Below the pieces are notes generated by a model. That model saw nothing but the letters and a program-made list of their open reading frames with translations. It ran no database searches and had not been told where the DNA came from. The position numbers and the translations under genes were made by a program. Source: Shinisaurus crocodilurus (Eukaryota > Chordata > Lepidosauria > Squamata > Shinisauridae). Taken from it: a stretch of 64,000 bases of DNA. Shown here one piece after another: positions 34,978-50,135 of this stretch. The stretch spans positions 1-64,000 of the forward strand of contig JAHFWL010000268.1 of NCBI GenBank assembly GCA_021292165.1, given 5' to 3'. How positions within the stretch are numbered: position 1 is the stretch's first letter; each line of letters begins with the position of its first letter.

Positions 34978-35990
34978 GGCTGCCGGCCTGACGGGACCGG
35001 GGCTGCCCGCGCTCGCCCGCGCCCCTCGTCGGCGGGCCTGGCTGGCTGGCTGGAGGGCCGCTCGCTGCGCGCGCGCTCGGACAACGAAGGCCGGCCGCTC
35101 CCTGGGATCGCCTCGCAGCGCCGACTCGCACTGCGCACGCGCAACTCAGGGCGCGCGCGCCGCGGAAAGACGCCGGTCTGTGCCGTCACAGGCGCGGGGC
35201 GTGGCTCCCGGCGAGGCGGGCGGGGCGTCCGACGTCACGATCAAGGCGGGAGGAGTGCCTCTGAGCATGCGCCGGGTGCGGAGGGCCCGCCGGCGCTCTC
35301 CGGGGGCGCCTCGGGGCAGCGTCGGCGTCAGTGGCGCTGCCCCCCGGGAAGCGGAGGCCGGCGGACTCCCGCCGGAGCCTCGCCCGCCCCAAGAAGGCGC
35401 CGCCCCGCGGACTGCCCCGCCAGCTGCGGCGGACGCGACCCGGGGGGGGCTTGTAAACAGCGCGCGACCACCGCCCCTCCCCAGGCGCGGCAGGGGCGCC
35501 TTCAGAGGGGCCGGCGCCCCGCTGCGGACCGAGAGCGCGCTTGCCCCCCCCCGCTCCTGGAAGCCCCCCTTGAGCCCCGGGGCGCCTTTATAGCCCAGGC
35601 TGGCTAGACCCGGGCCGGGGGGGCATGCCCTGCGTGCTCCGCTCCCCGCAACCCTTCAGAGGGGCCGGCGCCTTCGCCCGGGCGCCGGGGAGGGGCCAGT
35701 TGCGGCCTCCGCCGCCTCCCCCCCCCACGTTTAAAGAGGCGTGAAAGGCAGGAACATCCGTGGACCTGGGGTACCCATGCGCGAGCAGAAGCCACGGGAG
35801 GCGCCGCCGCTCAAGCCCTGATGCCGGGTCAGACCACGGGCCGGCTCGCCCAGCATCCGCCTCACGGAGTGGCCCGGCAGCTGCCCCCCCCTTGAGCCCC
35901 GGGCCGCTGCCCCCCCCTTGAGCCCCGGGCCGCCTCTCTAGCCCAGGCGGGCTGCACCCCGCCGAATCACGAAGCACGGGGCCTCCTGCC
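34330..35990 (-). promoter_or_regulatory. PPP1R2: PPP1R2 CpG island and promoter
   Basis: CpG-dense sequence from intron 1 through exon 1 to about 1 kb upstream on the minus strand. Upstream of the ATG are an NRF-1-like site 'ctgcgcacgcgc' (35131-35143), a CRE-like 'gacgtcac' (35231-35238), and another NRF-1-like 'gcatgcgcc' near 35266. No TATA box. A short imperfect direct repeat 'cccccccttgagccccggg' recurs three times between 35566 and 35935. Confidence 0.8.
34772..34977 (-). CDS. PPP1R2: PPP1R2 coding exon 1
   Basis: ATG at 34977-34975; 68 codons plus two bases. It begins [20 protein letters not shown], with the PP1-contacting K-x-I-L-K-N motif at residues 16-21. Then come a Gly/Ser segment, Q6, A3, P7 and SSESQMDE. 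I chose the donor CG|GTGGGT (GT at 34771-34770), which joins MDE-R-KKSQKW as in other vertebrates. A later in-phase donor (CAG|GTGAG at 34500) would add about 90 low-complexity residues and is less likely, though it is the stronger splice match. Confidence 0.85.
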
Positions 35991-36134
35991 TTCTCGGCGC
36001 AAGCCAGCGGCCTCTTAAAAGCAGCACACGCCGAATGCCTCCCTCAGGGTGGTGTGTCTTCCCATTCTGCAGTTTTTATAAGAACTGGTATTCACAATAG
36101 TGTTAACCTGCAGATGGATTTATTGGGGACGTCT

Positions 36135-36252
36135 TTTAATTTTTTTATGTATTCAATATATTTATTTACCGCCCATCAGCCAAAAGGCTCCCCTGGCGGT
36201 TTACAAGAAAAACAGAATAAAAACAATCTTAAAACCAAAAACATCACTAAAA
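36135..36252 (-). mobile_element. LINE 3'-tail fragment
   Basis: Antisense 'tatttaccgcccatcagccaaaaggct' plus an A-rich stretch, the form of tail seen on L2/CR1-like LINEs. It is directly next to a SINE. Confidence 0.5.
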
Positions 36253-36253
36253 T

Positions 36254-36480
36254 AGAATTTATTACATTTATACCCCACCTTTTTTCCTGCAAGGAACCCA
36301 AGGCGGTTTACATAATCCTCCTCTCCATTTTATCTTCACAACAACCCTGTGAGGTAGGTTAGGCTGAGAGTCAGTGACTGGCCCAGTCACCCAGTTAGTT
36401 TCATGGTCAAGCGGGGACTAGAACCCAGATCTCCTGAGTCCCAATCCAACACTCTCACCACTACACCACACTGGCTCTCA
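36254..36480 (-). mobile_element. tRNA-type SINE, copy 6
   Basis: Antisense full-length copy directly abutting a LINE tail at its left. Confidence 0.9.
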
Positions 36481-36544
36481 TTACTTTTTTTGAGCCTGCA
36501 AATGGGCACAACAAAATTATTATTTTCTTATGTGCCCCCGTTGC

Positions 36545-37340
36545 GCAACTGCGCTCATCTGCTAAAGTGCAGCGGGGGCCACTCCCAGCCTCGGCGGGGG
36601 CAATGTCCAGTGGGGTGCACGCACCAAGGGGCCAGCAGGCAGCCCCCTGCACGTTGCCCCAGCAGAGGCTGGAAATCCATTCCCCCTCCCCGCTTTCAGT
36701 GGGCGGCTCGGGATCTTTTGCCGAGAAGGGGGTGTTTTTCGTAAGCAGCACCCCCCTTCCCAGAAAAGATCCTCTTTTTGGTTTCTCCCCCTGTAGTTCC
36801 CATGGGGGAGCACATCTGCGCGTTCTCCCCAGCCTCCGGGGGCTCTGGAAATGGTCAAACTGCTCCCCTCCTTTTTAAGAGGAAACAAGTCTGACAGTTC
36901 TGAGTCAAACTTTGGGGTTCCTTTAAAAGGGGATTTTTGAGTGGGAGGGGGGTTGGACTGGGACATACTCAGAGGTATAGACATAATTGGACCTACTCAT
37001 CCAATTCCCACTAAATATCCCCTTTTTAAAGGGACCCCAAAGTTTGACAGCTGAAGCTTGGCACCTGTCAGACAGGTTTCCCCTTTAAAAGAAGGGGGGG
37101 CAGTCTGACCCTTCCCTGAGCCCCCAGAGGCTCAGGCCAAAGGACAAACGTGCTCCCCCATGAGAACTACAGGGGGAGAAACCGAAAAACCTTGCCGGGA
37201 AGGGGGGTACTATTTGCAAAAAACCACCCCCCAAAGTCACATTGAAAAGGACCAAAGCCAGTCCTTTGCATGGGTCCGGATCCCAAGGGGTTAACCGGAG
37301 CAAGGTTAGCCCTCTAAGTGCGGTCCACTGCACTTACCGC
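36545..37340. repeat. ~0.8-kb foldback element (long imperfect palindrome)
   Basis: Left arm (about 36545-36955) and right arm (about 36980-37340) are inverted copies. The shared core is 'ggtttctccccctgtagttc', then 'catgggggagcac', a 'gggggctc' block, 'gaaac..gtctgacag' and 'caaactttggggt'. Reading the left arm on plus and the right arm on minus gives the same short protein-like stretch (FGFSPCSSHGGA), which confirms the symmetry. Identity is about 75-85% in the inner ~240 bp and lower outside. No transposase was seen. Ends are approximate. Confidence 0.75.
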
Positions 37341-37375
37341 AGCCAATTTTAACACTAGGACAGTGAAGGAAGCAG

Positions 37376-37900
37376 TTTTATGAATGGGAGCCACTACAAT
37401 GTTTATGGGTAAACAGAGTTTAATTGAGCGTATCAAAACATGCACAAAGGCAGCACGCAAAGCATATGCCTGCAGTGGACATGGGTATAGAGCGAGTCAC
37501 AGCAACAGTACACACAAGGTTTACCTGGAATGACCCTGACCCCTCAGCGGCTAGGCGAATTCAGCTAATTTCACCGGGAGCTGCCCAGGGCTGGATCCTG
37601 AGGTCAGACCGAAGCCCTAGACCTCCGCGCAGCTTGCTGCCCACGACCAACAACCTTTTCCCACCACAAGCCCCTTCTTTTATCCCTTCTTCTTGGCTCC
37701 CTCCTGCGCCCCCTCCCCCCCTGACCTGTTTCTCTGGGTACTTTGGTGCTTAGGAGTACTTGCCATTTCTTTGTGGCCACTGGGCATCTTGGCGCCCCTC
37801 TCCTGTTTGGAATGTTTCACAGCTCATTTGGCTGCCAAGGGAGGGGAAGTGGCCTGGGGGTATGCATGTGTGTTCTATTGTGAGCACCTGTGTATCAGGT
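37376..37900 (-). mobile_element. LTR-like fragment, antisense copy
   Basis: The minus strand is homologous to 54690-55035 read on plus. Shared landmarks are 'gggtaaacagagtttaat', the 'cagcttgctgcc.acgacc' block, and an equivalent of the TATA region near 37680. The shared promoter and polyadenylation-like landmarks suggest an LTR. No internal genes were recognised and the boundary toward 37900 is uncertain. Confidence 0.55.
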
Positions 37901-37919
37901 GAAAGGTGGGGGTCTGTGT

Positions 37920-38277
37920 CATCATCATCATCAGGCGATCACTCGTGACCGAGTAAGATTGTCTTCCGGGATAAAAGGAGGAGATTCTAAAGAAGATTGT
38001 GTAGACTCTAGCGATGGGTCCGTAAGTGACTGTGGAGGCCAATTCTAGATCCACACAGCTTCCCACAGTGAGGAAACAGGTTACCAGATAGAAGATGGTC
38101 CTGTAAAGGATTCATTTGACGTGCTTTTCGCTTAGCACGTTTCTCCCTTTCACCTTGCACTCGGGCTTCTTCAAAGTCCATGGAACCTTTGTGAAAGGCC
38201 AACCTCCATTTAGATCGTTCATGGGCCAGAGCTTCCCAGTTTTCGATGTTTATATTGCATTTTTTTAGATTAGCCTG
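37920..38277 (-). mobile_element. RTE-like LINE, short 5'-truncated copy
   Basis: The minus strand contains only the last ~350 bp of the family: basic region, finger remnant and 3' UTR. It ends in a (TGA)n-type tail (plus-strand 'catcatcatcatcagg'). Confidence 0.9.
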
Positions 38278-38999
38278 GCTGGCTTTCTCTTCACACTGTC
38301 ATCGTTACTTCAGCACACCGCCTGAGTTAGGCTGCATACGTTCCCAAAGGGCAGGCTCAAGCAGGGCAGAAGGGTCACGGTAGGGGGGCAGTGGCAGAAT
38401 GTTCTTGTTCAGCTGGGAACCATTCCGTGTGGGGCAGCTCTTGGCTGACATGAGCCTGAAAAGTGCTCAAGGAAGCAACCATGGTTAGCACAGCATCATG
38501 AACCCCACAGTTCTCACACCAAAGTCTCTAACGTAGGCCGAGGAAGGCGCATCCAGTGTGTGTCCAACTTGCAATGACTTGAGTAACCAGTGCTTCAGTC
38601 CCTGCAAAGTGCTGATCTAGGCATAGGCCATTATAGGCCGCAGCTCTTGATCTGAACACCAGCTCCTGAAAGGACAAAATATTCAATGGGATTTTTGTAC
38701 TAGTATGGTTATTTGTGGGCTGCAGAAAATGGACTCTTGGATCATGGGTGGCCAGATCTGAGCAGGGGCTGCTTGGAACAGGGCAGATTAAGCCATTAGG
38801 AAAGACCCTTTCAAGCGTATAAAAAGGTGCCCCCAGTTTACTGGGCAGCAAATTCATTTTTAAATGTTTTTAATGTGCTTATAAAAACTGCAGATGGCAA
38901 GCCCCAGCTTTAAAAGGGGATGCTCCCTTCTCTCATATGGGGGGCGGGGGCAGGGGCAGGGGCGGGGGATGCCTCTTCTAAGATTAAAAGAATACCAGA

Positions 39000-39370
39000 A
39001 AAGCCATGAAACTGGGCCAGACCAAAGCTCCATCTAGCCCAGCATTCTGTGTGCACAGTGGCTCACCAGCTGCCCCAAAGGGAAACCCACGAGCAGGACA
39101 TGAGTGCAACAGCACCCTCCTGCCCATGTTCCCCAGCAATTGGTGTACATAGGCATACTGCCTCTGATGCTGGAGGCAGCACAGAACCAATCAGGACTAG
39201 TAGCCTTGATAGTCTCCTCCTCCAGGAATTTGTCCTACCCCCTTTTAAAGACCTCCAAATTGGTGGCCATCACTGCATCTTGTGGCAGTGAATGTATCTG
39301 TCCTGAATCTCCCACCCATCAGCTTCACGGGATGACACACGCACCCAGTTGAGTGCTAGTGTTATCAGTG
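39000..39370 (-). mobile_element. L3/CR1-like LINE 3' fragment
   Basis: Antisense, with 'ccatctagcccagcattctg' near 39031 and 'ggtggccatcactgcatcttg' near 39262. These are characteristic of an old amniote L3-like LINE 3' region (family from memory). The same region in sense orientation occurs at 47941-48140. Confidence 0.65.
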
Positions 39371-39934
39371 AGAGTGAAATGTCTCCCTGTCCACTTCCTC
39401 CACGCCAGACATGGCATGGCAGTATACCACGTCTGCAGCGATGGCTGTGTGCATCATCTGAAAAGAGAGCAAGTGAGCTTTCTGCTTCAGAAATAGTTTT
39501 TACTTGTATGCAAATGTAATAAACAATTAAAATTCCTTTAGTGTAGTTTCAGTGCTGCTTCGTCCTGATCGAAAGGCAGGGCTGGGGCCCCTTCACCGGG
39601 AGTGGCATCGATGTACAGACGCAGATATATGCAGGCGTGGAAAGGGGCACGGGGAGATGGCCTCGGCCGGCAGAGCACCCCTGTGGGGCGCCAGTCGGGG
39701 GCACGGGAAGAGAGCCACCACGAGTAGAGTAATCCCTGCGAAGGGACCTGGCCCGCCCAGTGCTGGCCAAGGGGCTTCCCTCGCACGAACTGCCTGGCTG
39801 TGGCGCTCCTAGCAGGCCACTGCGTGGCGCTCCAGGCCCGTCAGTCTTCGCAGCCTGCTCCGGTCCAAAGCTTCATTTCTGCCTGAAGAACCAGGTCGGT
39901 TTTCTGTGTCTCGTGGCTGGACAGTGAAAGCAGT

Positions 39935-40150
39935 GTGCTAGACCGGTGTGGTGTATCGGGGCAGGAGTGCCAAACTAGGCCTGCGGAGACCCTGGTTCAA
40001 ATCCCACACAGTCACGATGCTCACCGAGGGGCCCTGGGCCAGGCACACTCTGCCGAGCCTACCTCATAGGGTTGTTGGGAAGATTAGTGAGGAGAAACAT
40101 GGGCACTGCCTGGAACTCCTTGGAGGACAGGAATGCAATAAATAAAGTTA
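39935..40150 (+). mobile_element. tRNA-type SINE, copy 7 (old, diverged)
   Basis: A plus-strand copy with the same order of head, box B ('ggttcaaatccc'), body and '(aataaa)' tail, but many substitutions. It has lost the 'ggcggggtata' part of the tail. Clearly older than the other copies. Confidence 0.7.
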
Positions 40151-40387
40151 TAATTTAAAAATTGCAAATAGATCTCAAACTGCCAGCAGCCCTCCAGAGG
40201 CAAAGCACTCGGCGTACCTCTCCAATGCCATGTAGACCTCACAGAGCCCCTGGGAGATACCGGAAGCGGCCTCGTCCCGAGTCAGAGCCTCGCTTTGGCA
40301 AGCCCGGAGTCGTCAACACTGGCTCGCGTCAGCAGCTTTCTGGGGTTCCAGGCAGGAGTATCCCCCCCCCCGAGATGCTGCCGGGGC

Positions 40388-40447
40388 TGGACCCGGGGCC
40401 TTCTGCATGCTAGCGGGGGCCCTCCCCCTGAGCTACGGCCCCTCCCC
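40388..40447 (-). mobile_element. Second tRNA-headed SINE family, fragment
   Basis: Antisense 'ccttctgcatgct...gagctacggcccct' is a tRNA-like head of a different SINE from the fourteen-copy family. A better copy is at 45485-45575. Confidence 0.55.
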
Positions 40448-41128
40448 TGCAAAACAAGGAATTGGCATCATTTCTTTTAGTAGCAAAGCTGGAGACGCCT
40501 GTGGGAAGCACACCGGTGAGTAGTAGTTGGCTGCAATTTGACACATGCGCTGAAGGAGGGGGGGCTTTCAAGATGCAACCCCCTCCCTCGTTCAGCCTTC
40601 GGCCTTCTGCTGTAAATGGGAACAGGAGGGAACAGCCAGCCTCTATGCGAGGGCAGCCCCCCCATTCCCGCTGGGAAAGTCCTTTGGAAAGAAACGCATC
40701 CAGTCCGCATGGTAAACATACTAGTCGTCTGTGGCACCACCAGGGCAGCTAAGAAACAAACTGCTATCAGCAAAGGAAAAAATTGCAGGCTGTGCAGCCA
40801 CAAGCCACTAGGCAGACATCTGGTCACAGCTTCCTTTGTGTTAAAAAAAACCATTCAGCACTTTTGGGTTGTGGAGAAAACACAGCCAAGAACCCAGGAG
40901 GAGCACAGGGTAGCCTCGTGGAAGGAGCAGCGGGTCTGCCCCAGTACGCTACATATCTCAGTGTGTGTCATCGTCATCCCCCCCCCCCCGTCGTCCTCCT
41001 CCCCCTTGGGTCCTGTTCTGGACTTGGGCCCACCCCCACTGTTATTGCCCAACCAAAGTAATCCAGAACAGAGGCAGAATAAATTAAGCAAAATGAGGGA
41101 CTCTATGCAAACTGCTTAAGTAGCAGAC

Positions 41129-41134
41129 TTTATT
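41129..41134 (-). terminator. APOD: APOD polyadenylation signal
   Basis: Plus-strand tttatt is AATAAA on the minus strand, 380 bp after the APOD stop codon. It is the first such hexamer I noticed downstream, giving a 3' UTR of about 400 bp. Confidence 0.7.
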
Positions 41135-41513
41135 CTGAGCAGAAAAACTGAAGCTTCCTCCGAAGAGAATTTGGAATTTAGTTTCACCCGAGCATGTCCT
41201 GCTGCCCAGCTCATCTCTGACCTTGCCTTCACCCTCTGGAAATCCCTGATGGCAGCTAAACGTCAGGTAGTGACCTCAAAGGTCCGTTTGTTAATTTTGA
41301 GCCAAGAAGTATCTATAGGGAAAGAGGTAGGACTCTACAAAGTCCTCTCGAGTGCGAATAGCAGTTACAAGATGATAGACAGATCCCCCCCCCACTCCCT
41401 CCCAACAGCCAAGTGCTGGCAATCATCACAGAAGGAGTTGCTATTTGGGACAAAGAAGGCAGCAAGCAGGGCACACACAGACGCGGCAGACGGCCAGTCC
41501 GGGGCGCCACATG

Positions 41514-46257
<4,744 letters not shown>

Positions 46258-46550
46258 AGTGACGGGAAGAGCAGAAAGACTCTCTCCTGGGAAGAAAAGG
46301 GGGAGGGTCAGAGATGAGCACTGCTGAGGTCTCTGGCCAGGAACCCCCAGCCCCACCAAGCCATGCATCAGGCAGGTCTCCAAAATCTGTCCTGCGGGGC
46401 AGACGGTCCACCATGGCCAAGAGTCCCAGAGGAAACGAGGGTACTACCAGGTGGCTTTTGGAGTCAATGGAAAAAGGAAACAAGGACAGCACCAAGATGG
46501 CCAGAGAAATGAAGAGGGAGTGGAACCCCAAACTAGTGCCTGGCCAAGAT

Positions 46551-46785
46551 TTATTTATTTATTTATTATATTTATACCCCGCCTTTTTTCCTGCAAGGAA
46601 CCCAAGGCAGCTTACATAGTCCTCCTCTCCATTTTATCCTCACAACAACCCTGTGAGGTAGGTTAGGCTGAGAGTCAGTGACTGGCCCAAAGTCACCCAG
46701 TGAGTTTCATGGCTGAGCGGGGACTAGAACCCGGATCTCCCCAGTCCCAGTCCAACACTCTCACCACTACGCCACACTGGCTCTC
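46551..46785 (-). mobile_element. tRNA-type SINE, copy 9 (left edge of duplication)
   Basis: Antisense full-length copy. It retains 'ataccccgcc' where copies 10 and 11 read 'gtgccccgcc'. Confidence 0.93.
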
Positions 46786-47042
46786 AGTGCAATCAGATGC
46801 AATCAGTTCAACATAATCACTTCCCCTGAACATGTTTTATCGGACTGGATTATAGCTGCAGTTGTGTTGTAGACTGCCTTTTGCTGATGATTGTTGTTTT
46901 GTGGAACTCTTACTGGTTTTATCACTTTTATTAGTTTTATTATGAATTTTATTATATGCATTTTATTGTTGTACGCTGCCGTTGTACGCTGCCTTGGGAG
47001 GGCTCCTGCCCTGAAAGGTGGCCTATAAATATTTTAAATAAA
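46786..47042 (+). mobile_element. LINE 3'-tail-like sequence
   Basis: Ends 'acgctgccttgggagggctc...ggcctataaatattttaaata', like an L2-type 3' end. Repeated in unit 2 at about 50136-50396. Confidence 0.5.
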
Positions 47043-47940
47043 ATAAACATGTTTCAGCAGAATGTCTTCTTCAGAGCGGGGGCAGTTGTAAATATCAATG
47101 GCTGCGGAGTGAGAACTTGGGAAAGAATATTGAACATTTTTATTTTTTTAAAAAACAAATCGATATCCCACTCTTCCACAGCAAAAACAAACAAACAAAC
47201 CAAAACCCATCTCAGATTATTTGTCACACAGACCTGTAGACTCTTGCTCAAAGGCAGAGGCAAGTGGTGATGAACATTTTGGTCCAGGGCTCGTCTACTC
47301 TTGGTGAAGCCAGACTCTGCACTGGTCCTCCACCTCCCAAGAGAAGGCGGCAGTGGCAGTGGGGAATGCTTGAAAAGGGCAGAACATCTGCACAGAGGCA
47401 GTGCAAATTTGCACACAGAGGCTGCTGCCATAGGGTCTACATCCAAATGGCTACTCAGCCCTTCTGGTGGTCAAAGGTGCACAGTTTATGTCTCAGGGCA
47501 CATGGAAAGCCTGCATTTCTATGAAGAGGGGCAAAGGCCACTTTAGCATCCTTCTGGCTGAGCATAGCCAGCCAGCCAGCCAGCCCCTTTTCCTCCATCG
47601 TCCGCCTCTCTGCCTATTTCTCACTTCTTTTTAACTAAAGGAGGGCTGACAGGGGAGGAGTCAGCCCAGCCCGGACTGTGAGTCCCCGGTAGAGCCAGGG
47701 CTGGATGCAGGGCTCTCCCTGGGCAGAGACAGTGCCTGGTGCGGCTCCCCAGCTCTGTCCCTTCAGCGCCATTCCCTGGGGAGCTGCACAGCGGCAGGGT
47801 CCCCGCCATGCTCTCTGTTCTGTGCTCCGCTGCTCTGTGCGGACACCTTCCTGGGTGAGCAGAGGGGAGTTGGAACAGGAGTCTGTGCCCCTGAGGATAA
47901 CGGCCCTCCTGTTGGTGCATCCTTTCCTTTCCAGCACAAG

Positions 47941-48140
47941 TCTTCCAGTATCAGAGGCAGTGTGCCCATGTACACCAGTTGCCGGGGGACATGGGCGGGA
48001 GGGTGCTGTGGCTCTCCTGTCCTGCTTGTGGGCTTCCCGTGGGCAGCTGGTCGGCCACTGTGAGGACAGAATGCTGGACTGGATGGACCCTTGGCCTGAT
48101 CCAGCAGGGCTCTTCTTATGTCCTTACCTTCTTATTGGGT
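47941..48140 (+). mobile_element. L3/CR1-like LINE 3' end (unit 1)
   Basis: Sense copy with 'gaatgctggactggatggac' and 'ggcctgatccagcagg', matching in reverse the 39000-39370 element. Its unit-2 counterpart is at 51273-51447 with a small deletion at its end. Confidence 0.7.
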
Positions 48141-48367
48141 GACATGAGCCATTTTTAGTGGCTGGTGGCTGGTCTGGGATCAAGCATTTGCCTTTCATAA
48201 CTCTGCTGGTAGTTAGGAAGGCCAGATACTTGATCTGGGACTAGCCACCCATCCCATAAAACACACATCTAAAAATAGCCCAGCTCAAAGTACCAGTATA
48301 TATTTTTTTCACATTCCAGCCATTGGCATGTTGGAAGCATCCTAGGAACTGTGGAAAGAGCAAAGGG

Positions 48368-48697
48368 ACTTGTGGCACCTTAAAAACTATTCTAGCAGAA
48401 GCTTTTGTGGTCTATAGCCCACTTCATCAGATGCAGGAAATGTTATAGAGAGAAAATTATTCATGTGATGAGCATTGTTCATAATGTGATTGTCACTGCC
48501 AGCAATTTCTGCCTTTCACTTCCTTTTGACCTCACTGTATACAATTCCGCCCCCATCCACCCACCCACCCACATATGTACCGCATATAAACCTGACACTC
48601 TCTATAACTCCCCGCGCATCTGATGAAGGGGACTCTAGTCCAGGAACACTTATGCCAGAATAAATTTGTTAGTCTTTAAGATGCTACAAGACTCTTT
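48368..48697. repeat. Inverted-repeat element in unit 1
   Basis: Left arm 48368-48436 ('acttgtggcaccttaaaaac' ... 'cacttcatcagatgc') and right arm about 48615-48697 ('gcatctgatgaaggggactc' ... 'gatgctacaagactc') are inverted copies ~180 bp apart. This arm sequence is common in sauropsid genomes from memory. Unit-2 counterpart: 51686-52013. Confidence 0.7.
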
Positions 48698-49240
48698 GCT
48701 GTTTTTGCTGCGACAGACTAACAGGACGACGCTCTGAAAGTGAGAAGTGTGCGCCTGCCTGCCTGCCTGCCTGCCTTCCTGGCCGCTGCCTGCCAGGGTC
48801 AAGAATACCGGGCTAGGTGGACCGATGCTCTGACTTCATATGAGGAGGCTTCCTCTGTTCCTCCCTTCCCTCCCGAAGTCTGGGAGAAGCCCCCAAAAGC
48901 AGAGCCACCGAGACTCTCCCTGGAGCCAGAAGGCATCAGTCTTGCCTACCTTGTATCTGTCTGTTGAGGTGCCTCCGCCCGTGGATTCTCCTAGCAAACA
49001 CTCTGCATTCCTGGAAGTTGTGCTCCTTTTATAAGCATCCCCACGGTCATCGTGGTTCGCTTAATGCTCCTACGAGCCACACCCTTCTTCCGACTGGCTT
49101 AACACCCTCTGACAAGCCGCCGCCGCCCCCCTCTCCCTCTCCCTCTCGCTCTCTCCCATTCATGCATTTGTAGTTGGGAGGTGGGTCATCCGCCCAGCCA
49201 GGGCCATCGATCCAGCGCTTCCTTCCCGCTCCCAGCTCAC

Positions 49241-49330
49241 CTCAGCGCTCAGCGTGCCATTGTCAAAGGGGGCTGTGTGTGTTCCCAGCATCAGCAGCCT
49301 GGCCGGTACCAAGCAGTCATTTATTTGGAA
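49241..49330 (-). promoter_or_regulatory. Candidate APOD upstream promoter and noncoding exon 1 (unit 1)
   Basis: The APOD start-codon exon needs an upstream 5' UTR exon. On the minus strand, 49293-49241 ends in a consensus donor (CTGAG|GTGAGC; GT at 49240-49239). A TATA-like AAATAAA lies at 49327-49321, about 30 bp before a possible start. This is a guess from motifs. The same arrangement is present in unit 2, ending at 52573. Confidence 0.3.
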
Positions 49331-49879
49331 ACTGAGCCTTGTGATGCTCGCTGGCCAGACACAGGCTGCCCTGTTTCCCGCACGCCTTCTCTGGCTCCCA
49401 CCCCACGCCGCGTCCCCGACTCTCTCCGCTTCAGCAAGGCCAGAGGCCGCTTGGATCAGGGGGCGTTTCCAGGGGGTTCAGTTCAGTTCCCAAGCCAGAT
49501 GCGGAGGCCTGCGCTAGGACCACCGCCCAGTCCTCTAAAGCGAGGAAGGGGCATCGCCAAGCCCCAGGACTAGCTGTGGTCATCCGCAGGCTGCTTGCTT
49601 GGCAGGGAGCGACGCGCCGAACCTCATCCCAGCGCCACGGACTACCTGGCAACCTTGCTGCCTCTGCACCTGGAGTTCTGGGGGAGGGGGGCTGACTGGC
49701 TGGCTGAGGAACCCCCTCCCAGGGGAGGCTCGGTTCGCTCCCTCTCTGTGTTTACCTGCCTGTAAGTGGGTCTGGTGGGTTGGGTGCTGTTTTTAATTTT
49801 TTTTTTAATGTAATTGTTCTGTTTTAATTGTATTTTAATGTATTGTTTTAATCCATTTTAATTTTTTCTCTGAGCCACG

Positions 49880-50135
49880 GTTTTTATTTATTTATTTATT
49901 TATTATATTTGTGCCCCGCCTTTTTTCCTGCAAGGAACCCAAGGCGGCTTACATAATCCTCCTCCTCCTCCTCCTCTCCATTTTATCCTCACAACAACCC
50001 TGTGAGGTAGGTTAGGCTGAGAGTCAGTGACTGGCCCAAAGTCACCCAGTGAGTTTCATGGCTGAGCGGGGACTAGAACCCGGATCTCCTGAGTCCCAGT
50101 CCAACACTCTAACCACTACGCCACACTGGCTCTCA
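49880..50135 (-). mobile_element. tRNA-type SINE, copy 10 (between duplication units)
   Basis: Antisense full-length copy at the junction of units 1 and 2. Its left end shares the 'gtgccccgcc' variant with copy 11; its right flank ('tcagtgcaatcagatgc') matches copy 9. This mosaic is what a SINE-SINE crossover would leave. Confidence 0.93.

Larger units (their letters stand above)
46551..49887. repeat. 3.34-kb tandem duplication, unit 1
   Basis: This segment begins in a SINE and is repeated almost base for base at 49888-53227. Matching landmarks are offset by 3337 bp at the SINE. By eye the units differ by isolated substitutions and a few small indels, e.g. 10 bp at 47306-47316, a GCCA-repeat length change near 47570, and ~14 bp near 48100. 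Confidence 0.95.

Noticed and set aside
34356..35593. Several long GC-rich frames on both strands around PPP1R2 exon 1
   Set aside because: Composition-driven; only the 34977-34772 frame has conserved motifs and correct splice phase.
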